DNA from: Anaerolineae bacterium
GTDB taxonomy: Bacteria; Chloroflexota; Anaerolineae; 4572-78; J111
Direction: 5' to 3'
Assembly: GCA_023151115.1 (NCBI GenBank)
Contig: JAKLJP010000010.1
Coordinates: 156,159-220,158, forward strand
Length of the DNA stretch: 64,000 bases
Shown: positions 25,477-34,456 of the stretch, one piece after another
How positions within the stretch are numbered: position 1 is the first letter of the stretch
Layout of the letters: every line of letters starts with the position of its first letter
Position numbers and translations under genes: made by a program
Notes under the pieces: generated by a model
Databases searched by the model: none
What the model was told of the DNA's origin: nothing
The model's input: only the letters and a program-made list of their open reading frames with translations

Positions 25477-25500
25477 GGGATGAAGGATGAAGGAAGGATT
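25466..25500. repeat. GGATGAGGGATGAAGGATGAA single-arm repeat
   Basis: One arm of the word found as a full hairpin at 2575-2646 overlaps the end of the membrane-protein gene and its stop codon. Confidence 0.75.
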
Positions 25501-25558
25501 GATAGCGTTCAATCTTCGGGTATAATGAGAATAACCCTTTTAACAAAGGCGAATAAAT

Positions 25559-26134
25559 ATGCCAAAATCCAAGCACAATCGTAAAGATAAACGCAGAAAC
25601 AAAGGCGGGCCGCCGGCTAGAAGGCGACTCCCTAAAGGCGTCCAACTTCGAACTTTTGCCATCAGCGACGAGATTGATCACAACTATCAGCCGGGCATCC
25701 CTGATGAGTTGGCTGAGGCGACTATCATGCTCCGCGAGGGCCGGATTAAAGAGACCAAAGCGGCCTTTGAGCGCATCATCGAGCGCGAACCCCGCGCCAG
25801 AGAAGCTTATCTGAATCTGGCGGTCGCCCACGTTCACCTGGGCGATGAAACTACCGCCGAAACCCTTATGTGGCAAACTCTGGAAAAATTTCCCAATTAT
25901 GCCATGCCCCGGATCAACTTAGCCCGAACCTACCTGCACCGCCGCCAGCTTAAAGAAGCCAAAGAGATGCTGCTGCCGCTGGATGAGAGCCGCAAATTCA
26001 CTTCGATTGAATTTCAAGGTTACGCCGCGACCTGGAGCGACATTTTAAACGCCGAAGGCGACCCCGCTGCGGCGGAATCGTGGAAGCGGATGCTGTATGA
26101 TGTGATGTTGAAAAATCCTGGCATGTTCAGATAA
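25559..26134 (+). CDS. TPR-repeat protein
   Basis: 191 aa. A Lys/Arg-rich N-terminus (SKHNRKDKRRNKGG) is followed by about three tetratricopeptide-like repeats (about 50-150; LAEATIMLREGRIKETKAAFE, YLNLAVAHVHLGDETTAETL split, INLARTYLHRRQLKEAKEML). TPR repeats mediate protein contacts; partner unknown. The basic N-terminus could bind RNA or ribosomes (inference). It converges with the propeller lipoprotein, 21 bp away. Confidence 0.75.
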   Translation: MPKSKHNRKDKRRNKGGPPARRRLPKGVQLRTFAISDEIDHNYQPGIPDELAEATIMLREGRIKETKAAFERIIEREPRAREAYLNLAVAHVHLGDETTAETLMWQTLEKFPNYAMPRINLARTYLHRRQLKEAKEMLLPLDESRKFTSIEFQGYAATWSDILNAEGDPAAAESWKRMLYDVMLKNPGMFR

Positions 26135-26155
26135 ATAGCGTTAAACGTTTGAACG

Positions 26156-27472
26156 TCACGGCCCCCAGGTAATCCGCTCATTCGTCCAATCGCGATCCTC
26201 TTTGCCCCAGGGACTGGGATTGGTGTTGATTTTGGATAGATTGACTACCTCCTGGGGCGTCCCCCCTGCAACGGGTACCACCCAAATGCCCCAATGCTCG
26301 GCTCGATCCGAGACAAAAGCGACCCAAGCCCCATCCGGGGAAACGGTGGGCAGGCCGTCCTGCGAGTCTGGGCTGTTGGAGAGATTGAGCAGGTTGGTCC
26401 CATCCAGATTGATGGCGTGGGCTTCCCAATTTTGGGCCAGGCTGGCCGCGGTGAAAAAGAGCTGATTGCCGTGGGCATCGCTGGGGCGGGCGTCGCTGCC
26501 GGTCACAAGCCGCTGTGGTTCGGGGTCGCTCGCATGTTCTCGCGGAATCGCCCCCACGCTGACCAGGTAAATGCCCTCCTGCCCTTTTTGATGGTTGACG
26601 TAGGCAATCCGATAGTCGTTCGTCCAAACCGGATAATCACCGGGGACCAGCTTGCTTTTGCCGCCGGTATCCTTACAACTTTCGCTGTTTTCTTCCAGCG
26701 GCCGGCGGGTGGAGCAGGGGATAAACAGGTGGGTCAGGTACTGCTGGGTCAACGGATCCGTCAGCAGGCGCGGGTTGACAAAAACGTAACGGTCGCCTTC
26801 AGGACTCCAGAAGGGGTGGCGATCTTCCGGGGCATCGCTGACCAGGCCCAGCCAGGTATTGCTGACGTCGAGCAGCCCCAGATTTTCGCCGTTGGGGCTG
26901 TTTTCATTGTTGACCAACAACTGCCCGCTGTTGGAGAAGTTGGGCTGGCGTGCCCGGCGCAGCACTAAAAACGGCTCCCCTTTGGGCAGCTCGACCATCC
27001 AGATGTCGTACTGGCCCAGGCCGTCGTCAATGGGAAAGGCAATCCGCCCGGAAAGCGGCGGAGGCGCAGCCGGGGTCGGTGTGGCGGTTGGTAAAGGCAG
27101 GGGGGTAGCAGTGGGAGGGGTGGCGGCAGTGGCGGCTGGAACTACTTGGTCACTGACACTGGCGCTCTGCTCGGTGGGCAAAGGGGTAGCAATGGGCGAG
27201 TTCTGGCTTTGCGTCGGGGTGGCTGAAGGCAAAGGAGTCGCGCTGGGTGTAGGGGATAGTGTTGGGGTTGGGGTCGCCAGGCCCAGCGGAGTCACCGAAA
27301 CCAGGGCGACTACGTGAGGCGTGGGGGTCAGAGTGGCAAAACGAGCGACGCGAACGGTGGGGCTTGAGGTAGGGGTGGGACTGTCTGAAACAAACTCTCC
27401 TAAACGGCAGGCCAGCGAGACGCCGGCCAAGAATAAAGTAATGGCAAAAAAGATCGTCTTTTTTTGGCTCAA
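26156..27472 (-). CDS. TolB-like beta-propeller lipoprotein
   Basis: 438 aa. Lipobox VSLAC (Cys22), a long Pro/Thr/Ala-rich linker (about 30-145), then a PD40/WD40-like propeller (about 145-435; DDGLGQYDIWMV, FWSPEGDRYVFV, TVSPDGAWVAFVSDR, HWGIWVVPVAGG). The architecture matches surface-anchored TolB-like propellers. TTG start with AGGAAAG upstream. Linker composition matches the DUF3048 lipoprotein, suggesting a similar cell-envelope location. Confidence 0.8.
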   Translation of the reverse strand: MSQKKTIFFAITLFLAGVSLACRLGEFVSDSPTPTSSPTVRVARFATLTPTPHVVALVSVTPLGLATPTPTLSPTPSATPLPSATPTQSQNSPIATPLPTEQSASVSDQVVPAATAATPPTATPLPLPTATPTPAAPPPLSGRIAFPIDDGLGQYDIWMVELPKGEPFLVLRRARQPNFSNSGQLLVNNENSPNGENLGLLDVSNTWLGLVSDAPEDRHPFWSPEGDRYVFVNPRLLTDPLTQQYLTHLFIPCSTRRPLEENSESCKDTGGKSKLVPGDYPVWTNDYRIAYVNHQKGQEGIYLVSVGAIPREHASDPEPQRLVTGSDARPSDAHGNQLFFTAASLAQNWEAHAINLDGTNLLNLSNSPDSQDGLPTVSPDGAWVAFVSDRAEHWGIWVVPVAGGTPQEVVNLSKINTNPSPWGKEDRDWTNERITWGP

Positions 27473-27545
27473 CTTTCCTGACTCGGTCTAGGTTTTACTC
27501 TTTCCATTGTACGCGCCGGGCGTGGTTTCCTTTAACCTTGAACGT

Positions 27546-28952
27546 TCAAACATTTAAGGCAATCACCTTGCCCGGATTCAAAATCCCGTTCGGGTCGAGG
27601 GTGGCTTTGAGCTGGCGCATCAGCTTTAAGGCCACCGGCCCGTGCTCGGCCAGCATATATTTCTGTTTGCCCAGGCCAACGCCGTGCTCACCGGTGCAGG
27701 TGCCGCCTAAAGCCAGAGCGCGTTCAACCAGGTAATCGTTAACCTGGTCGGCGTGGGCGCGGGCCTGAGCGTCGTCGGGTGGGAAGAAAATGGCCGTGTG
27801 CAGATTGCCGTCTCCGGCGTGGCCGATAATGTTCCCCTGGCAGCCCAGCCGGGTCATGATCTCGTTGGCGGCGGCAACCAGGGTTGGAAAGCGCGAGATA
27901 GGCACAGCCACATCGGTCAGGCGGTAATCCTGGCCGGGGTAACAGCGCAGACTGGTTTCAAAAAAGCGGTGACGCGCCCGCCAGAGTTGATTGCGGGCCT
28001 CTCTGCCCACGCCGGATTGGAAGCGCCGGCACTCGTTTTCCCGGCAGATTGACTCGACCAGGGCCAGTTCCTCAGCCAGCGAAGCTTCGCTTGGCCCGTT
28101 GAACTCCATAAAAAGGGTTGGGGCTACAGCCAGGTCAAAATCCGCCTCGGTGTTGAGGATGGCAATGGCCTGGGGGTCGAGCAATTCCAAGGCCGCCGGC
28201 CCCAAACCAGAGCCGATGATGGCAAAGACCACCTCTGCCGCAATTTCGACGGTGGGAAAGGCGGCGATGACCGCGCTGAAATGTTCCGGCAGCGGAGCCA
28301 GTTTGAGCGTGGCTTCGGTCACAATGCCCAGCGTCCCTTCCGAGCCGACAAACAGGTGGGTCAAATCGTAGCCCGCCGACTGTTTGACCGAGCGCGCCCC
28401 GGTTCGCAGCACCTCGCCGCTGGCCAGCACTACTTCCAGGGCCAGCACGTTGTCGCGGGTCGCCCCGTACTTCACCGTGCGAATCCCGGCGGCGTTGTTG
28501 GCCACCATCCCGCCGATGCTGGCGTTCGCGCCGGGGTCGGGGGCAAAAAAGAGGCCATACTGGGCCAGCGCCTTGTTCATATCTTTATACAGCATGCCCG
28601 GCTGAACCGTTACCTGAAAATCGGTTTCATGGACGGCCAGAATTTGGTTCATCTGCTGAAAATCGAGCACCAGTCCGCCAAACACCGGGATAGGGTTGCC
28701 TTCAATGCTGGTTCCTGCCCCCCAGGCAGTTACAGGCAGGTGGGCCTCATTGGCGTAAGCCAGGATGGCGCTGACTTCGGCGGTGGTTTTGGGCCAAATA
28801 ATTATATCGGGGAGGTGCTCAGCATGGGCCGATTGATCGCGGGCGTGCTGGGCGCGGTCGGCCTGAGCTATGGAGAGACGCTCCGGCCCTACAATCGCTT
28901 GCAGCGCGGGCAGGATGGTTGAAAGGTCGAGGGGGACAGCTTCGGTTGATTT
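27546..28952 (-). CDS. glcD: FAD-linked oxidase, GlcD / D-lactate dehydrogenase type
   Basis: 468 aa from the ATG at 28952 (MKSTEAVPL), which has AAAAGGAG upstream; the 27 codons before are repeat sequence. FAD-binding PCMH domain (about 30-220; WGAGTSIEGNPIP, PDPGANASIGGMVANNAAG) and the GlcD C-terminal domain (about 230-465; HAGDGNLH, GGTCTGEHGVGLGKQ, LDPNGILNPGK). It oxidises a D-2-hydroxyacid such as D-lactate or glycolate. No glcE/glcF partners are adjacent, so it may be a stand-alone D-lactate dehydrogenase. Confidence 0.9.
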   Translation of the reverse strand, partial: KSTEAVPLDLSTILPALQAIVGPERLSIAQADRAQHARDQSAHAEHLPDIIIWPKTTAEVSAILAYANEAHLPVTAWGAGTSIEGNPIPVFGGLVLDFQQMNQILAVHETDFQVTVQPGMLYKDMNKALAQYGLFFAPDPGANASIGGMVANNAAGIRTVKYGATRDNVLALEVVLASGEVLRTGARSVKQSAGYDLTHLFVGSEGTLGIVTEATLKLAPLPEHFSAVIAAFPTVEIAAEVVFAIIGSGLGPAALELLDPQAIAILNTEADFDLAVAPTLFMEFNGPSEASLAEELALVESICRENECRRFQSGVGREARNQLWRARHRFFETSLRCYPGQDYRLTDVAVPISRFPTLVAAANEIMTRLGCQGNIIGHAGDGNLHTAIFFPPDDAQARAHADQVNDYLVERALALGGTCTGEHGVGLGKQKYMLAEHGPVALKLMRQLKATLDPNGILNPGKVIALNV

Positions 28953-28968
28953 CATAGCTCCTTTTTTA

Positions 28969-29040
28969 GGGAAGGCTGGAAGGTTGGAAGACTGGTAAAC
29001 CTTAACCAATCTTCCAACCTTCCAATCTTCCAACTTCCCT
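28969..29040. repeat. Intergenic hairpin of GGAAGGTTGGAAG words
   Basis: GGGAAGGCTGGAAGGTTGGAAG pairs with CTTCCAACCTTCCAATC...CTTCCC. It lies between glcD and the Uma2 gene. Confidence 0.9.
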
Positions 29041-29043
29041 TCT

Positions 29044-29721
29044 TCAATCTTTGGCTTTTCCCGACTTTAATCGCTCCAGTTCGGCGCGTAGACGGGCCGC
29101 TTCAGCTTCGGCGGCGCGGTGAGCAGCTTGCGCTTCAAAGGGGGTGAGCAGTTTTTGACCCGTTTGACTGTTTCTCAGGCGCAGCAAATCGCCTTCGGGA
29201 ATGAGGTCCAGCCCCAGCGCCGGGCTGTGAACAATTGGGTCCAGCAGCCGCACATATTCCGCCACCCCCTGGCTTACTTCCAGGTGATAGGCCCACAGGC
29301 GCGGTTCCAGGTAGTCGCCATAAGGGTCGTAGATGTAATACTCGCTCACGCCGAGCAGAGCGTACAAAGCGCGCTTGGTTCCCAAATCGTCCAGGCGGGT
29401 TGAGCGCGAGGTTAGTTCAAAGACCACCTGGGGGGCTTGACCCTCTTCCCACAGTTTGTAGATGCGCCGGTTGCCTTTGGGCACGCCGCGCACCACAAAT
29501 ACATCGGGCGCAACGACGGCGGCCGGGTTGCCTTCTTCATAGTACAAAAACAGATTGGCGGCTACGTAAACTTGCGGTTCATCGCGGAAATAATCGAGCA
29601 GGGCCTCGCGCAAGTAGGTCAGCAGGCTAATGTGCAAATCAGTTTCGCCCATAGGAGTTCCATCCGACTCAGGATAAATGATGGCTGTTTTGGTTTGAGT
29701 TACTGGATGCATCGTCACCAC
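29044..29721 (-). CDS. Uma2/DUF820 PD-(D/E)XK-like protein
   Basis: 225 aa. Uma2-family domain (about 25-180) with VAPDVFVVRGVP and VVFELTSRSTRLDDLGTK, carrying the Asp, Glu and Lys/Ser positions of the PD-(D/E)XK fold, and YYIYDP. A C-terminal coiled coil (AAHRAAEAEAARLRAELERL) follows. Such genes are numerous in cyanobacteria and Chloroflexota, and their function is unknown; nuclease activity is inferred from the fold. Confidence 0.88.
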   Translation of the reverse strand: MVTMHPVTQTKTAIIYPESDGTPMGETDLHISLLTYLREALLDYFRDEPQVYVAANLFLYYEEGNPAAVVAPDVFVVRGVPKGNRRIYKLWEEGQAPQVVFELTSRSTRLDDLGTKRALYALLGVSEYYIYDPYGDYLEPRLWAYHLEVSQGVAEYVRLLDPIVHSPALGLDLIPEGDLLRLRNSQTGQKLLTPFEAQAAHRAAEAEAARLRAELERLKSGKAKD

Positions 29722-29744
29722 CCCATCTAAAAAGATCAGCTTGA

Positions 29745-30200
29745 TTAACTTGCTTTTTGCAAAGCGGCCAAATCTTTAGGATAAGGGGTTAAACCTACTT
29801 GCCTGGCGGCTGCCCACAGGCGCTGGTCAAAAACCGCCATCATTACTGTGACCCCCATGGCCTCTTGCCATACCAGCGCGGCCGCAAGCTGGATGGCATC
29901 GTATCCTCGCAGTTGATACTCCCAGGCCAACATCTCGGCTTTAGCTACGAGTAGCTCTGTTACCTGTACCCGTACCAAATCAAACCACTCATTTTTAAAG
30001 ATACGAAGAGCGGCTAAGGCGTCTTCAGCGGTGAGCGCCCCAACTCGGACTGACTTAGCCAGGGCGGCGGTTACCTCAGCTCGGGTGATGATGGCTGTTC
30101 CGGTAAGTTCGGCCTCAACAATAGCTTCGTTAACTTCGATTGAGCCGGTTTCAGCCACGTATCGCTTTACCAGGGCGCTGGCATCCAGATAGAGAATCAC
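29745..30200 (-). CDS. PIN-domain toxin (VapC-like)
   Basis: 151 aa. PIN-domain ribonuclease with the acidic residues expected for Mg2+ binding: D6 in YLDASALVKRY, E in ITRAEVTAAL, D near 100 in RGYDAIQLAAA and D in VFDQRLW. The start overlaps the antitoxin stop by 4 bp (ATGA type). Toxins of this group cut tRNA or rRNA. The pair stands alone, with the antitoxin first. Confidence 0.88.
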   Translation of the reverse strand: MILYLDASALVKRYVAETGSIEVNEAIVEAELTGTAIITRAEVTAALAKSVRVGALTAEDALAALRIFKNEWFDLVRVQVTELLVAKAEMLAWEYQLRGYDAIQLAAALVWQEAMGVTVMMAVFDQRLWAAARQVGLTPYPKDLAALQKAS

Positions 30201-30472
30201 TCTCGGTCTTCGAGTAATAGCTCGGCAACAGTTTGGTCGGTGGAAACCTGAGCCGGCGGAGTAAGTAATCCTAATTTACGTCCACTCCAGGCTACCAAGC
30301 CAGCCTGAGCAAGTTCTTGCGCTCGCGTTTCTATGGAGGGTTTCATAGGTATAATCTGCCCAACAGGTTTGCCATGCTCGGTGATAACCAGGGTAGCGCC
30401 CTTTTTGACTTGCTGCACATAGTAACTCAACTGGGCTTTCAGTTCTCTAATCCCCACCATAATTTGCGACAT
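30197..30472 (-). CDS. Phd/YefM-type antitoxin
   Basis: 91 aa from the ATG at 30472, which has GGGAG 8 bases upstream. N-terminal Phd/YefM fold (VGIRELKAQLSYYVQQVKKG, LVITEHGKPVGQIIP) for DNA and operator binding; the C-terminal tail (about 55-91) likely wraps the PIN toxin. It is first in a two-gene TA operon, overlapping vapC by 4 bp. Confidence 0.85.
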   Translation of the reverse strand: MSQIMVGIRELKAQLSYYVQQVKKGATLVITEHGKPVGQIIPMKPSIETRAQELAQAGLVAWSGRKLGLLTPPAQVSTDQTVAELLLEDRE

Positions 30473-30500
30473 TGGCATTACTCCCGACCATTGTAACCAC

Positions 30501-30529
30501 ATTATAGCTTAAAAGACTACAAAATACAA
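30501..30529 (-). promoter_or_regulatory. Predicted promoter of the Phd/VapC operon
   Basis: On the minus strand TTGTAT, a 17-bp spacer and a perfect TATAAT, 29 bp before the antitoxin start. Confidence 0.6.
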
Positions 30530-30557
30530 CGGAGCTTAATTTATCGGTGGTCAACGA

Positions 30558-33098
30558 TTATGAAATTCGCGGAATACGGGCCAACAACTCACTGACTACT
30601 TCGTAGTTGATTGTGCCCAGATGTTCAGCCACCTCTTCAGCCGTAATAACTTCATTGCCCTGGCGACCAATCAACACCACCTCGTCGCCCTGGCGGACAT
30701 TGGGAATATGGGTTACATTGATAGCGCACTGATCCATGCTGACCCGGCCCACCAGCGGGGCACGCTGCCCCTTGACCAGCACTTCGCCCCAGGTGCGCGG
30801 CCCCCGGCGGAAGCCATCGGCGTAGCCCACCGGGATAATGGCAATTGTCTCCGTTCCCTGGGTGTAATACGTGGCCCCATAGCCGACCGGGCTGTTGGGC
30901 GGCAGCGTTTTGACCTGCCCCACCGTTGTTTTGAAGGCCAACGCCGGGCGAAATTCCGGCGGCAAGGCCAGGGCAGCCGAGGGCGGCAGGCCATAAATGC
31001 CGATGCCGGGCCGGACCATATCGAAGCGGGCTGCGGGCAGATTGAGCAGGCCGGCGGTGTTGGCGGCGTGAATCAGGGGCGGGCGCAGGCCGGCTTTGTC
31101 CAACTCGGCCAGCAAGCCTTGGAAGCGGCGCAGTTGTTCGCGGGCGTAACTCAGGTCGGCCTCGTCGGCGGTAGCAAAGTGGGTGTACATGCCTTCCACT
31201 TCCAGACCGGGGCGCTGGATGGCCTCTAAAAAGGGCAGGACATCCTGAGGCAGCAGGCCCAAGCGGCCCATCCCGCTGTCAACCTTCACGTGGACGCGAG
31301 CAGTCTGGTTCAAATCGGTGGCAGCGCGGGTGAAAGCGCGGGCAATTTCTTCGGTAAAAATGGTGGCGCTGATGTTGTGGGCAATAGCGTCGTGGGCCTG
31401 CCAGGCCGGCATGTAGCTCATCACCAAAATGGGCGCCTCGATGCCGGCCCGCCGCAAGTTGATTGCTTCGCCGAGTGTGGCTACGCCAACCCAACTGGCC
31501 CCATTGTTCAGCGCCGTCCGCGCCACTTTGACCATCCCATGTCCATAAGCGTCGGCCTTGAGCACGGCCATGATTTTGGCCGGGGCCGCCAGTTGCGCCA
31601 GCAGACGGACATTATTGGCAATGGCGTCCAGATTAATTTCCACCCAGGTGGGGCGGGCCGGCTGGCGAGCGCGAACTTGCTCCCAGCCCGCGCCTTGCCG
31701 CACCAACTGCTGGCGGTCCCGTTCCGGGTGAGCCAGCAGCTTTTGCGCCACCCGCTCCAGGCGCACCCCGGCCCCACCCTTGACCAAAATAACCGTATCG
31801 GGCGAAAGCAAATCCTGCACGGCCGCAGCGGCATCGTCACTGGTAAAAGTGACATGGACGGCATGTTTACCCAGTCCGGCCATCCGGGCCGCAGTGGCAA
31901 TCTGTTGGCCCATATCGCCTTGAGTGACCAGCCGCTGCACGCGGGTGGCGGCGTACTGCCCTATTTGCTGGTGGGCTTCACTTTCAATGTCGCCCAGGTC
32001 GGGCATGTCGCCCAGAATGGCTACTTTGTGCGCGCCCGGCAGTTCGACCAGCGTATCCAGCGCCGCTGTCACCGCTTCCGGGCTGGAGTTGAAGGTGTCG
32101 TCCAAGATAAGCGCGCCGTTCTGGCCGGGGAGCGGGTTCAACCGGCCCGGCACACGGGGCAGTTTCGCCAGGGCTGCCAGCGCGGTTTCGGGTGGGACCT
32201 CAAGCGTCAACCCCACGGCTATTGCGGCCAAAATAGGATAAATTTGGTGACGGCCCAGCAGCGGGGTTTGTCCGGGGTAGCTGCGGCCTTCGTAATGTAA
32301 GGTAAAAGTCAAGCCGTCGAGCCGCACCTTTAAATCGGTGGCCCGGATGTCGGCCCCGGCTGACAGGCCAAAGGTGAGGATGCGGGCTTTGGTGCGGGGA
32401 ACCATGCCGGCCACCCGCGGGTCGTCGGCGTTGAGAATGGCCGAGCCGGTAAAAGGCAGACTCTCGATAAGGCGGCCTTTCTCATTGGCAATGTTGGCCA
32501 GCGTGCCCAGGTAGGCCAGATGGGTTTGATTGATGGTGGTAACAACTCCGATTTCAGGCCGGGCGATGCGGACCAATTCGGCGATCTCGCCAAAACTGTC
32601 GCAGGCCATTTCCAGCACAGCCACTTCGTGGTCGGGGGTCAACTCGCCCAGGGCAATGGGCAGCCCGTAGCGGCCATTGTAACTACCATAATTTTTAAAT
32701 ATCCGATACCGCTTTTGCAGCACGGCGGCAATCGCTTCTTTGGCCGTCGTTTTGCCGCTGGAGCCGGTCACGCCGATGACTTTAGGCCGGTATTTTTGGA
32801 GAATGCAGGTGGCGTAATCGGTGATGGCTTGCTGGAGGTCCGGCACAATCACCGTGGTGACAGGCGCAGCTGGATTAGCCAATGACGCCGGATATTCACA
32901 CAGCACCCCGGCTGCGCCGCGCCGCACGGCATCGGCGATAAAATCGTGGCCGTCGCCGGTGGCGGTTTTGACCGCTAAAAAAAGCTGGCCGGGTTCCAGC
33001 CGGCGCGAGTCGAAGGCGAAGCTGGTAAATTCTGTCGCCTGGGCCGGGCCATGAAGCTGGCCGGCGGTGGCCTGAAGTAAATCGTCAAGGTAAATCAT
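30558..33098 (-). CDS. murF-alr: Bifunctional MurF ligase - alanine racemase
   Basis: 846 aa. Residues 1-455 are MurF, adding D-Ala-D-Ala to UDP-MurNAc-tripeptide, with P-loop GVTGSSGKTT (109-118), the NYGSYNGRYGLP motif and DDTFNSSPEA. Residues 470-846 are a PLP-dependent alanine racemase with K514 in AVLKADAYGHG, DSGMGRLG, GYADGFRR and the C-terminal barrel. The fusion supplies D-Ala and uses the dipeptide, though Ddl is still needed between the two. This fusion is known in Bacteroidota and some other phyla. AAGGGAG precedes the ATG. Confidence 0.95.
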   Translation of the reverse strand: MIYLDDLLQATAGQLHGPAQATEFTSFAFDSRRLEPGQLFLAVKTATGDGHDFIADAVRRGAAGVLCEYPASLANPAAPVTTVIVPDLQQAITDYATCILQKYRPKVIGVTGSSGKTTAKEAIAAVLQKRYRIFKNYGSYNGRYGLPIALGELTPDHEVAVLEMACDSFGEIAELVRIARPEIGVVTTINQTHLAYLGTLANIANEKGRLIESLPFTGSAILNADDPRVAGMVPRTKARILTFGLSAGADIRATDLKVRLDGLTFTLHYEGRSYPGQTPLLGRHQIYPILAAIAVGLTLEVPPETALAALAKLPRVPGRLNPLPGQNGALILDDTFNSSPEAVTAALDTLVELPGAHKVAILGDMPDLGDIESEAHQQIGQYAATRVQRLVTQGDMGQQIATAARMAGLGKHAVHVTFTSDDAAAAVQDLLSPDTVILVKGGAGVRLERVAQKLLAHPERDRQQLVRQGAGWEQVRARQPARPTWVEINLDAIANNVRLLAQLAAPAKIMAVLKADAYGHGMVKVARTALNNGASWVGVATLGEAINLRRAGIEAPILVMSYMPAWQAHDAIAHNISATIFTEEIARAFTRAATDLNQTARVHVKVDSGMGRLGLLPQDVLPFLEAIQRPGLEVEGMYTHFATADEADLSYAREQLRRFQGLLAELDKAGLRPPLIHAANTAGLLNLPAARFDMVRPGIGIYGLPPSAALALPPEFRPALAFKTTVGQVKTLPPNSPVGYGATYYTQGTETIAIIPVGYADGFRRGPRTWGEVLVKGQRAPLVGRVSMDQCAINVTHIPNVRQGDEVVLIGRQGNEVITAEEVAEHLGTINYEVVSELLARIPRIS

Positions 33099-33131
33099 TT
33101 ACAACGCTCCCTTGAAAATAACTCTGTTCAT

Positions 33132-33203
33132 GTCACTGCGAGACCGAAGGTCGAAGCCAGTCCGCGATGATGGGATTGCTTCGGCCTACGGCCTGGCAAT
33201 GAC
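33132..33203. repeat. GTCACTGCGAGACCGAAGG hairpin repeat
   Basis: GTCACTGCGAGACCGAAGGTCGAAGC and GCTTCGGCCTACGGCCTGGCAATGAC (each an arm) are complementary with a few mismatches. The unit resembles interspersed hairpins known from many soil and sediment bacteria. Confidence 0.8.
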
Positions 33204-33247
33204 ATTAAAAACATCAGACTAACAGGCGGCATTGTACCATGCAATAA

Positions 33248-33320
33248 AGGTGAATGACCAATATTCAGGGGTTAGCCGGAGGTGAAGACCCGGCAGGTTG
33301 ACAATTCACCATTGACCATT
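33248..33320. repeat. Intergenic hairpin GGTGAATGACCAAT
   Basis: AAGGTGAATGACCAAT pairs with ACAATTCACCATTGACCATT in partly shuffled order. It lies just upstream of the TrmO-chorismate mutase gene. The two hairpins fill most of the gap 33099-33357. Confidence 0.6.
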
Positions 33321-33357
33321 ATTATCAGGGAACACTCAAAAACCGAGGAGTTCAGCG

Positions 33358-34089
33358 ATGAACGAAACCCTTACCCTTGCCCCGATTGGCTACGTCAAGA
33401 GCAAATTTGAAACCAACACTCCGGCTGAGGAAATGCGGGCGCAGCCTTCGCAAATTATCCTCAAACCCGAATTTGAGCGGGGCCTGTTGGGCCTGGAAAG
33501 CGGGACAGATATTGTGGTGCTGTTCTGCTTCCACCGGGTGCAGCCGGAGGAGATTGCCTTGCAGCTTCACCCGCGCCACAACCCCGACAACCCCTTGCGC
33601 GGCGTGTTTGCCACCCGTAGCCAGTTCCGGCCCAACCGTATTGGCGTAACGGTGGCGCGATTGGAGCAAATCGAAGGAAATGTTCTGCACGTCAGCGGGC
33701 TGGATGCTCAAGATGGCGCACCGGTGCTGGACCTCAAACCGTATCAACCTTATTTTGATGCCGACACCCCAAGCCAGCAACTTGCAGTGCGCCAGGTGGC
33801 CAGCCTGGCCGAGGCGCGAGCGGCCATTGATCTGATTGATACCGAGGTGATCCGGCTGCTCGGCCACCGGGCTGGATATGTGCGGCAGGTGGTCAACTTC
33901 AAAAAGACCCCCGAAGAGGTTCGCGCTCCGGTCCGCTACGCCGAGGTGATGCGCCGCCGCCGCGAGTTGGCCGAAGCCAACGGTCTGAACCCTGACGTGA
34001 TTGAGGAAATGTACAAATTATTGGTGGAAAGTTTCATTCAGGAGGAAATGAAGATATTGCGGGAGAGAGGAGAAGGGAGTAGAGAGTAA
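33358..34089 (+). CDS. TrmO-like methyltransferase fused to a PchB-like chorismate mutase
   Basis: 243 aa. Residues 3-150 match the TrmO/TsaA (YaeB) family that N6-methylates t6A37 in tRNA (IGYVKSKFET, LQLHPRHNPDN, GVFATRSQFRPNRIGVTVAR, NVLHVSGLDAQDG, PVLDLKPYQPYFD). Residues 158-238 match the AroQ/PchB chorismate-mutase fold (AIDLIDTEVIRLLGHRAGYV, FKKTPEEVRAPVRYAEVM, RRELAEANGLNP). The two domains are in one uninterrupted frame. The first is involved in tRNA modification, the second in chorismate or isochorismate metabolism. A link is not obvious. Three tRNA genes follow 100 bp downstream. Confidence 0.85.
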   Translation: MNETLTLAPIGYVKSKFETNTPAEEMRAQPSQIILKPEFERGLLGLESGTDIVVLFCFHRVQPEEIALQLHPRHNPDNPLRGVFATRSQFRPNRIGVTVARLEQIEGNVLHVSGLDAQDGAPVLDLKPYQPYFDADTPSQQLAVRQVASLAEARAAIDLIDTEVIRLLGHRAGYVRQVVNFKKTPEEVRAPVRYAEVMRRRRELAEANGLNPDVIEEMYKLLVESFIQEEMKILRERGEGSRE

Positions 34090-34192
34090 GAAGTAAAGAG
34101 TAGGGAAATTGACGAGCCGGATAAATTGAGGTAAAATCCCTGCTGTTGTTCGCCACAGTCTCCTGGGCGCTGTGAGCGAAGGGGAAAAACAA

Positions 34193-34276
<84 letters not shown>

Positions 34277-34292
34277 CTGTTTTATCACAAAA

Positions 34293-34365
34293 GCCGCATT
34301 CGTCTAGTGGCCCAGGACGCCGCCCTCTCAAGGCGGTAACACGGGTTCGAATCCCGTATGCGGCA
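34293..34365 (+). tRNA. tRNA-Glu (CTC)
   Basis: Acceptor arms GCCGCAT and ATGCGGC, anticodon stem CCGCC/GGCGG with loop CTCTCAA (anticodon CTC), T-arm ACGGGTTCGAATCCCGT. It lies 16 bp after tRNA-Leu. Confidence 0.96.
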
Positions 34366-34374
34366 TGGAACAAG

Positions 34375-34449
34375 ACAGTAGATAGAGGCTGGTGGATAGT
34401 AAATAGAAAAAAGATAGAGCTATCTACTATCTCCCATCTACTATCTTCA
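34375..34449. repeat. Intergenic hairpin of AGTAGATAGAGG words between tRNAs
   Basis: ACAGTAGATAGAGGCTGGTGGATAGT pairs with ACTATCTCCCATCTACTATCT. It is related to the hairpin at 16552-16655 and lies between tRNA-Glu and tRNA-His, where it would be part of a common precursor RNA. Confidence 0.85.
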
Positions 34450-34456
34450 ATCTTAT

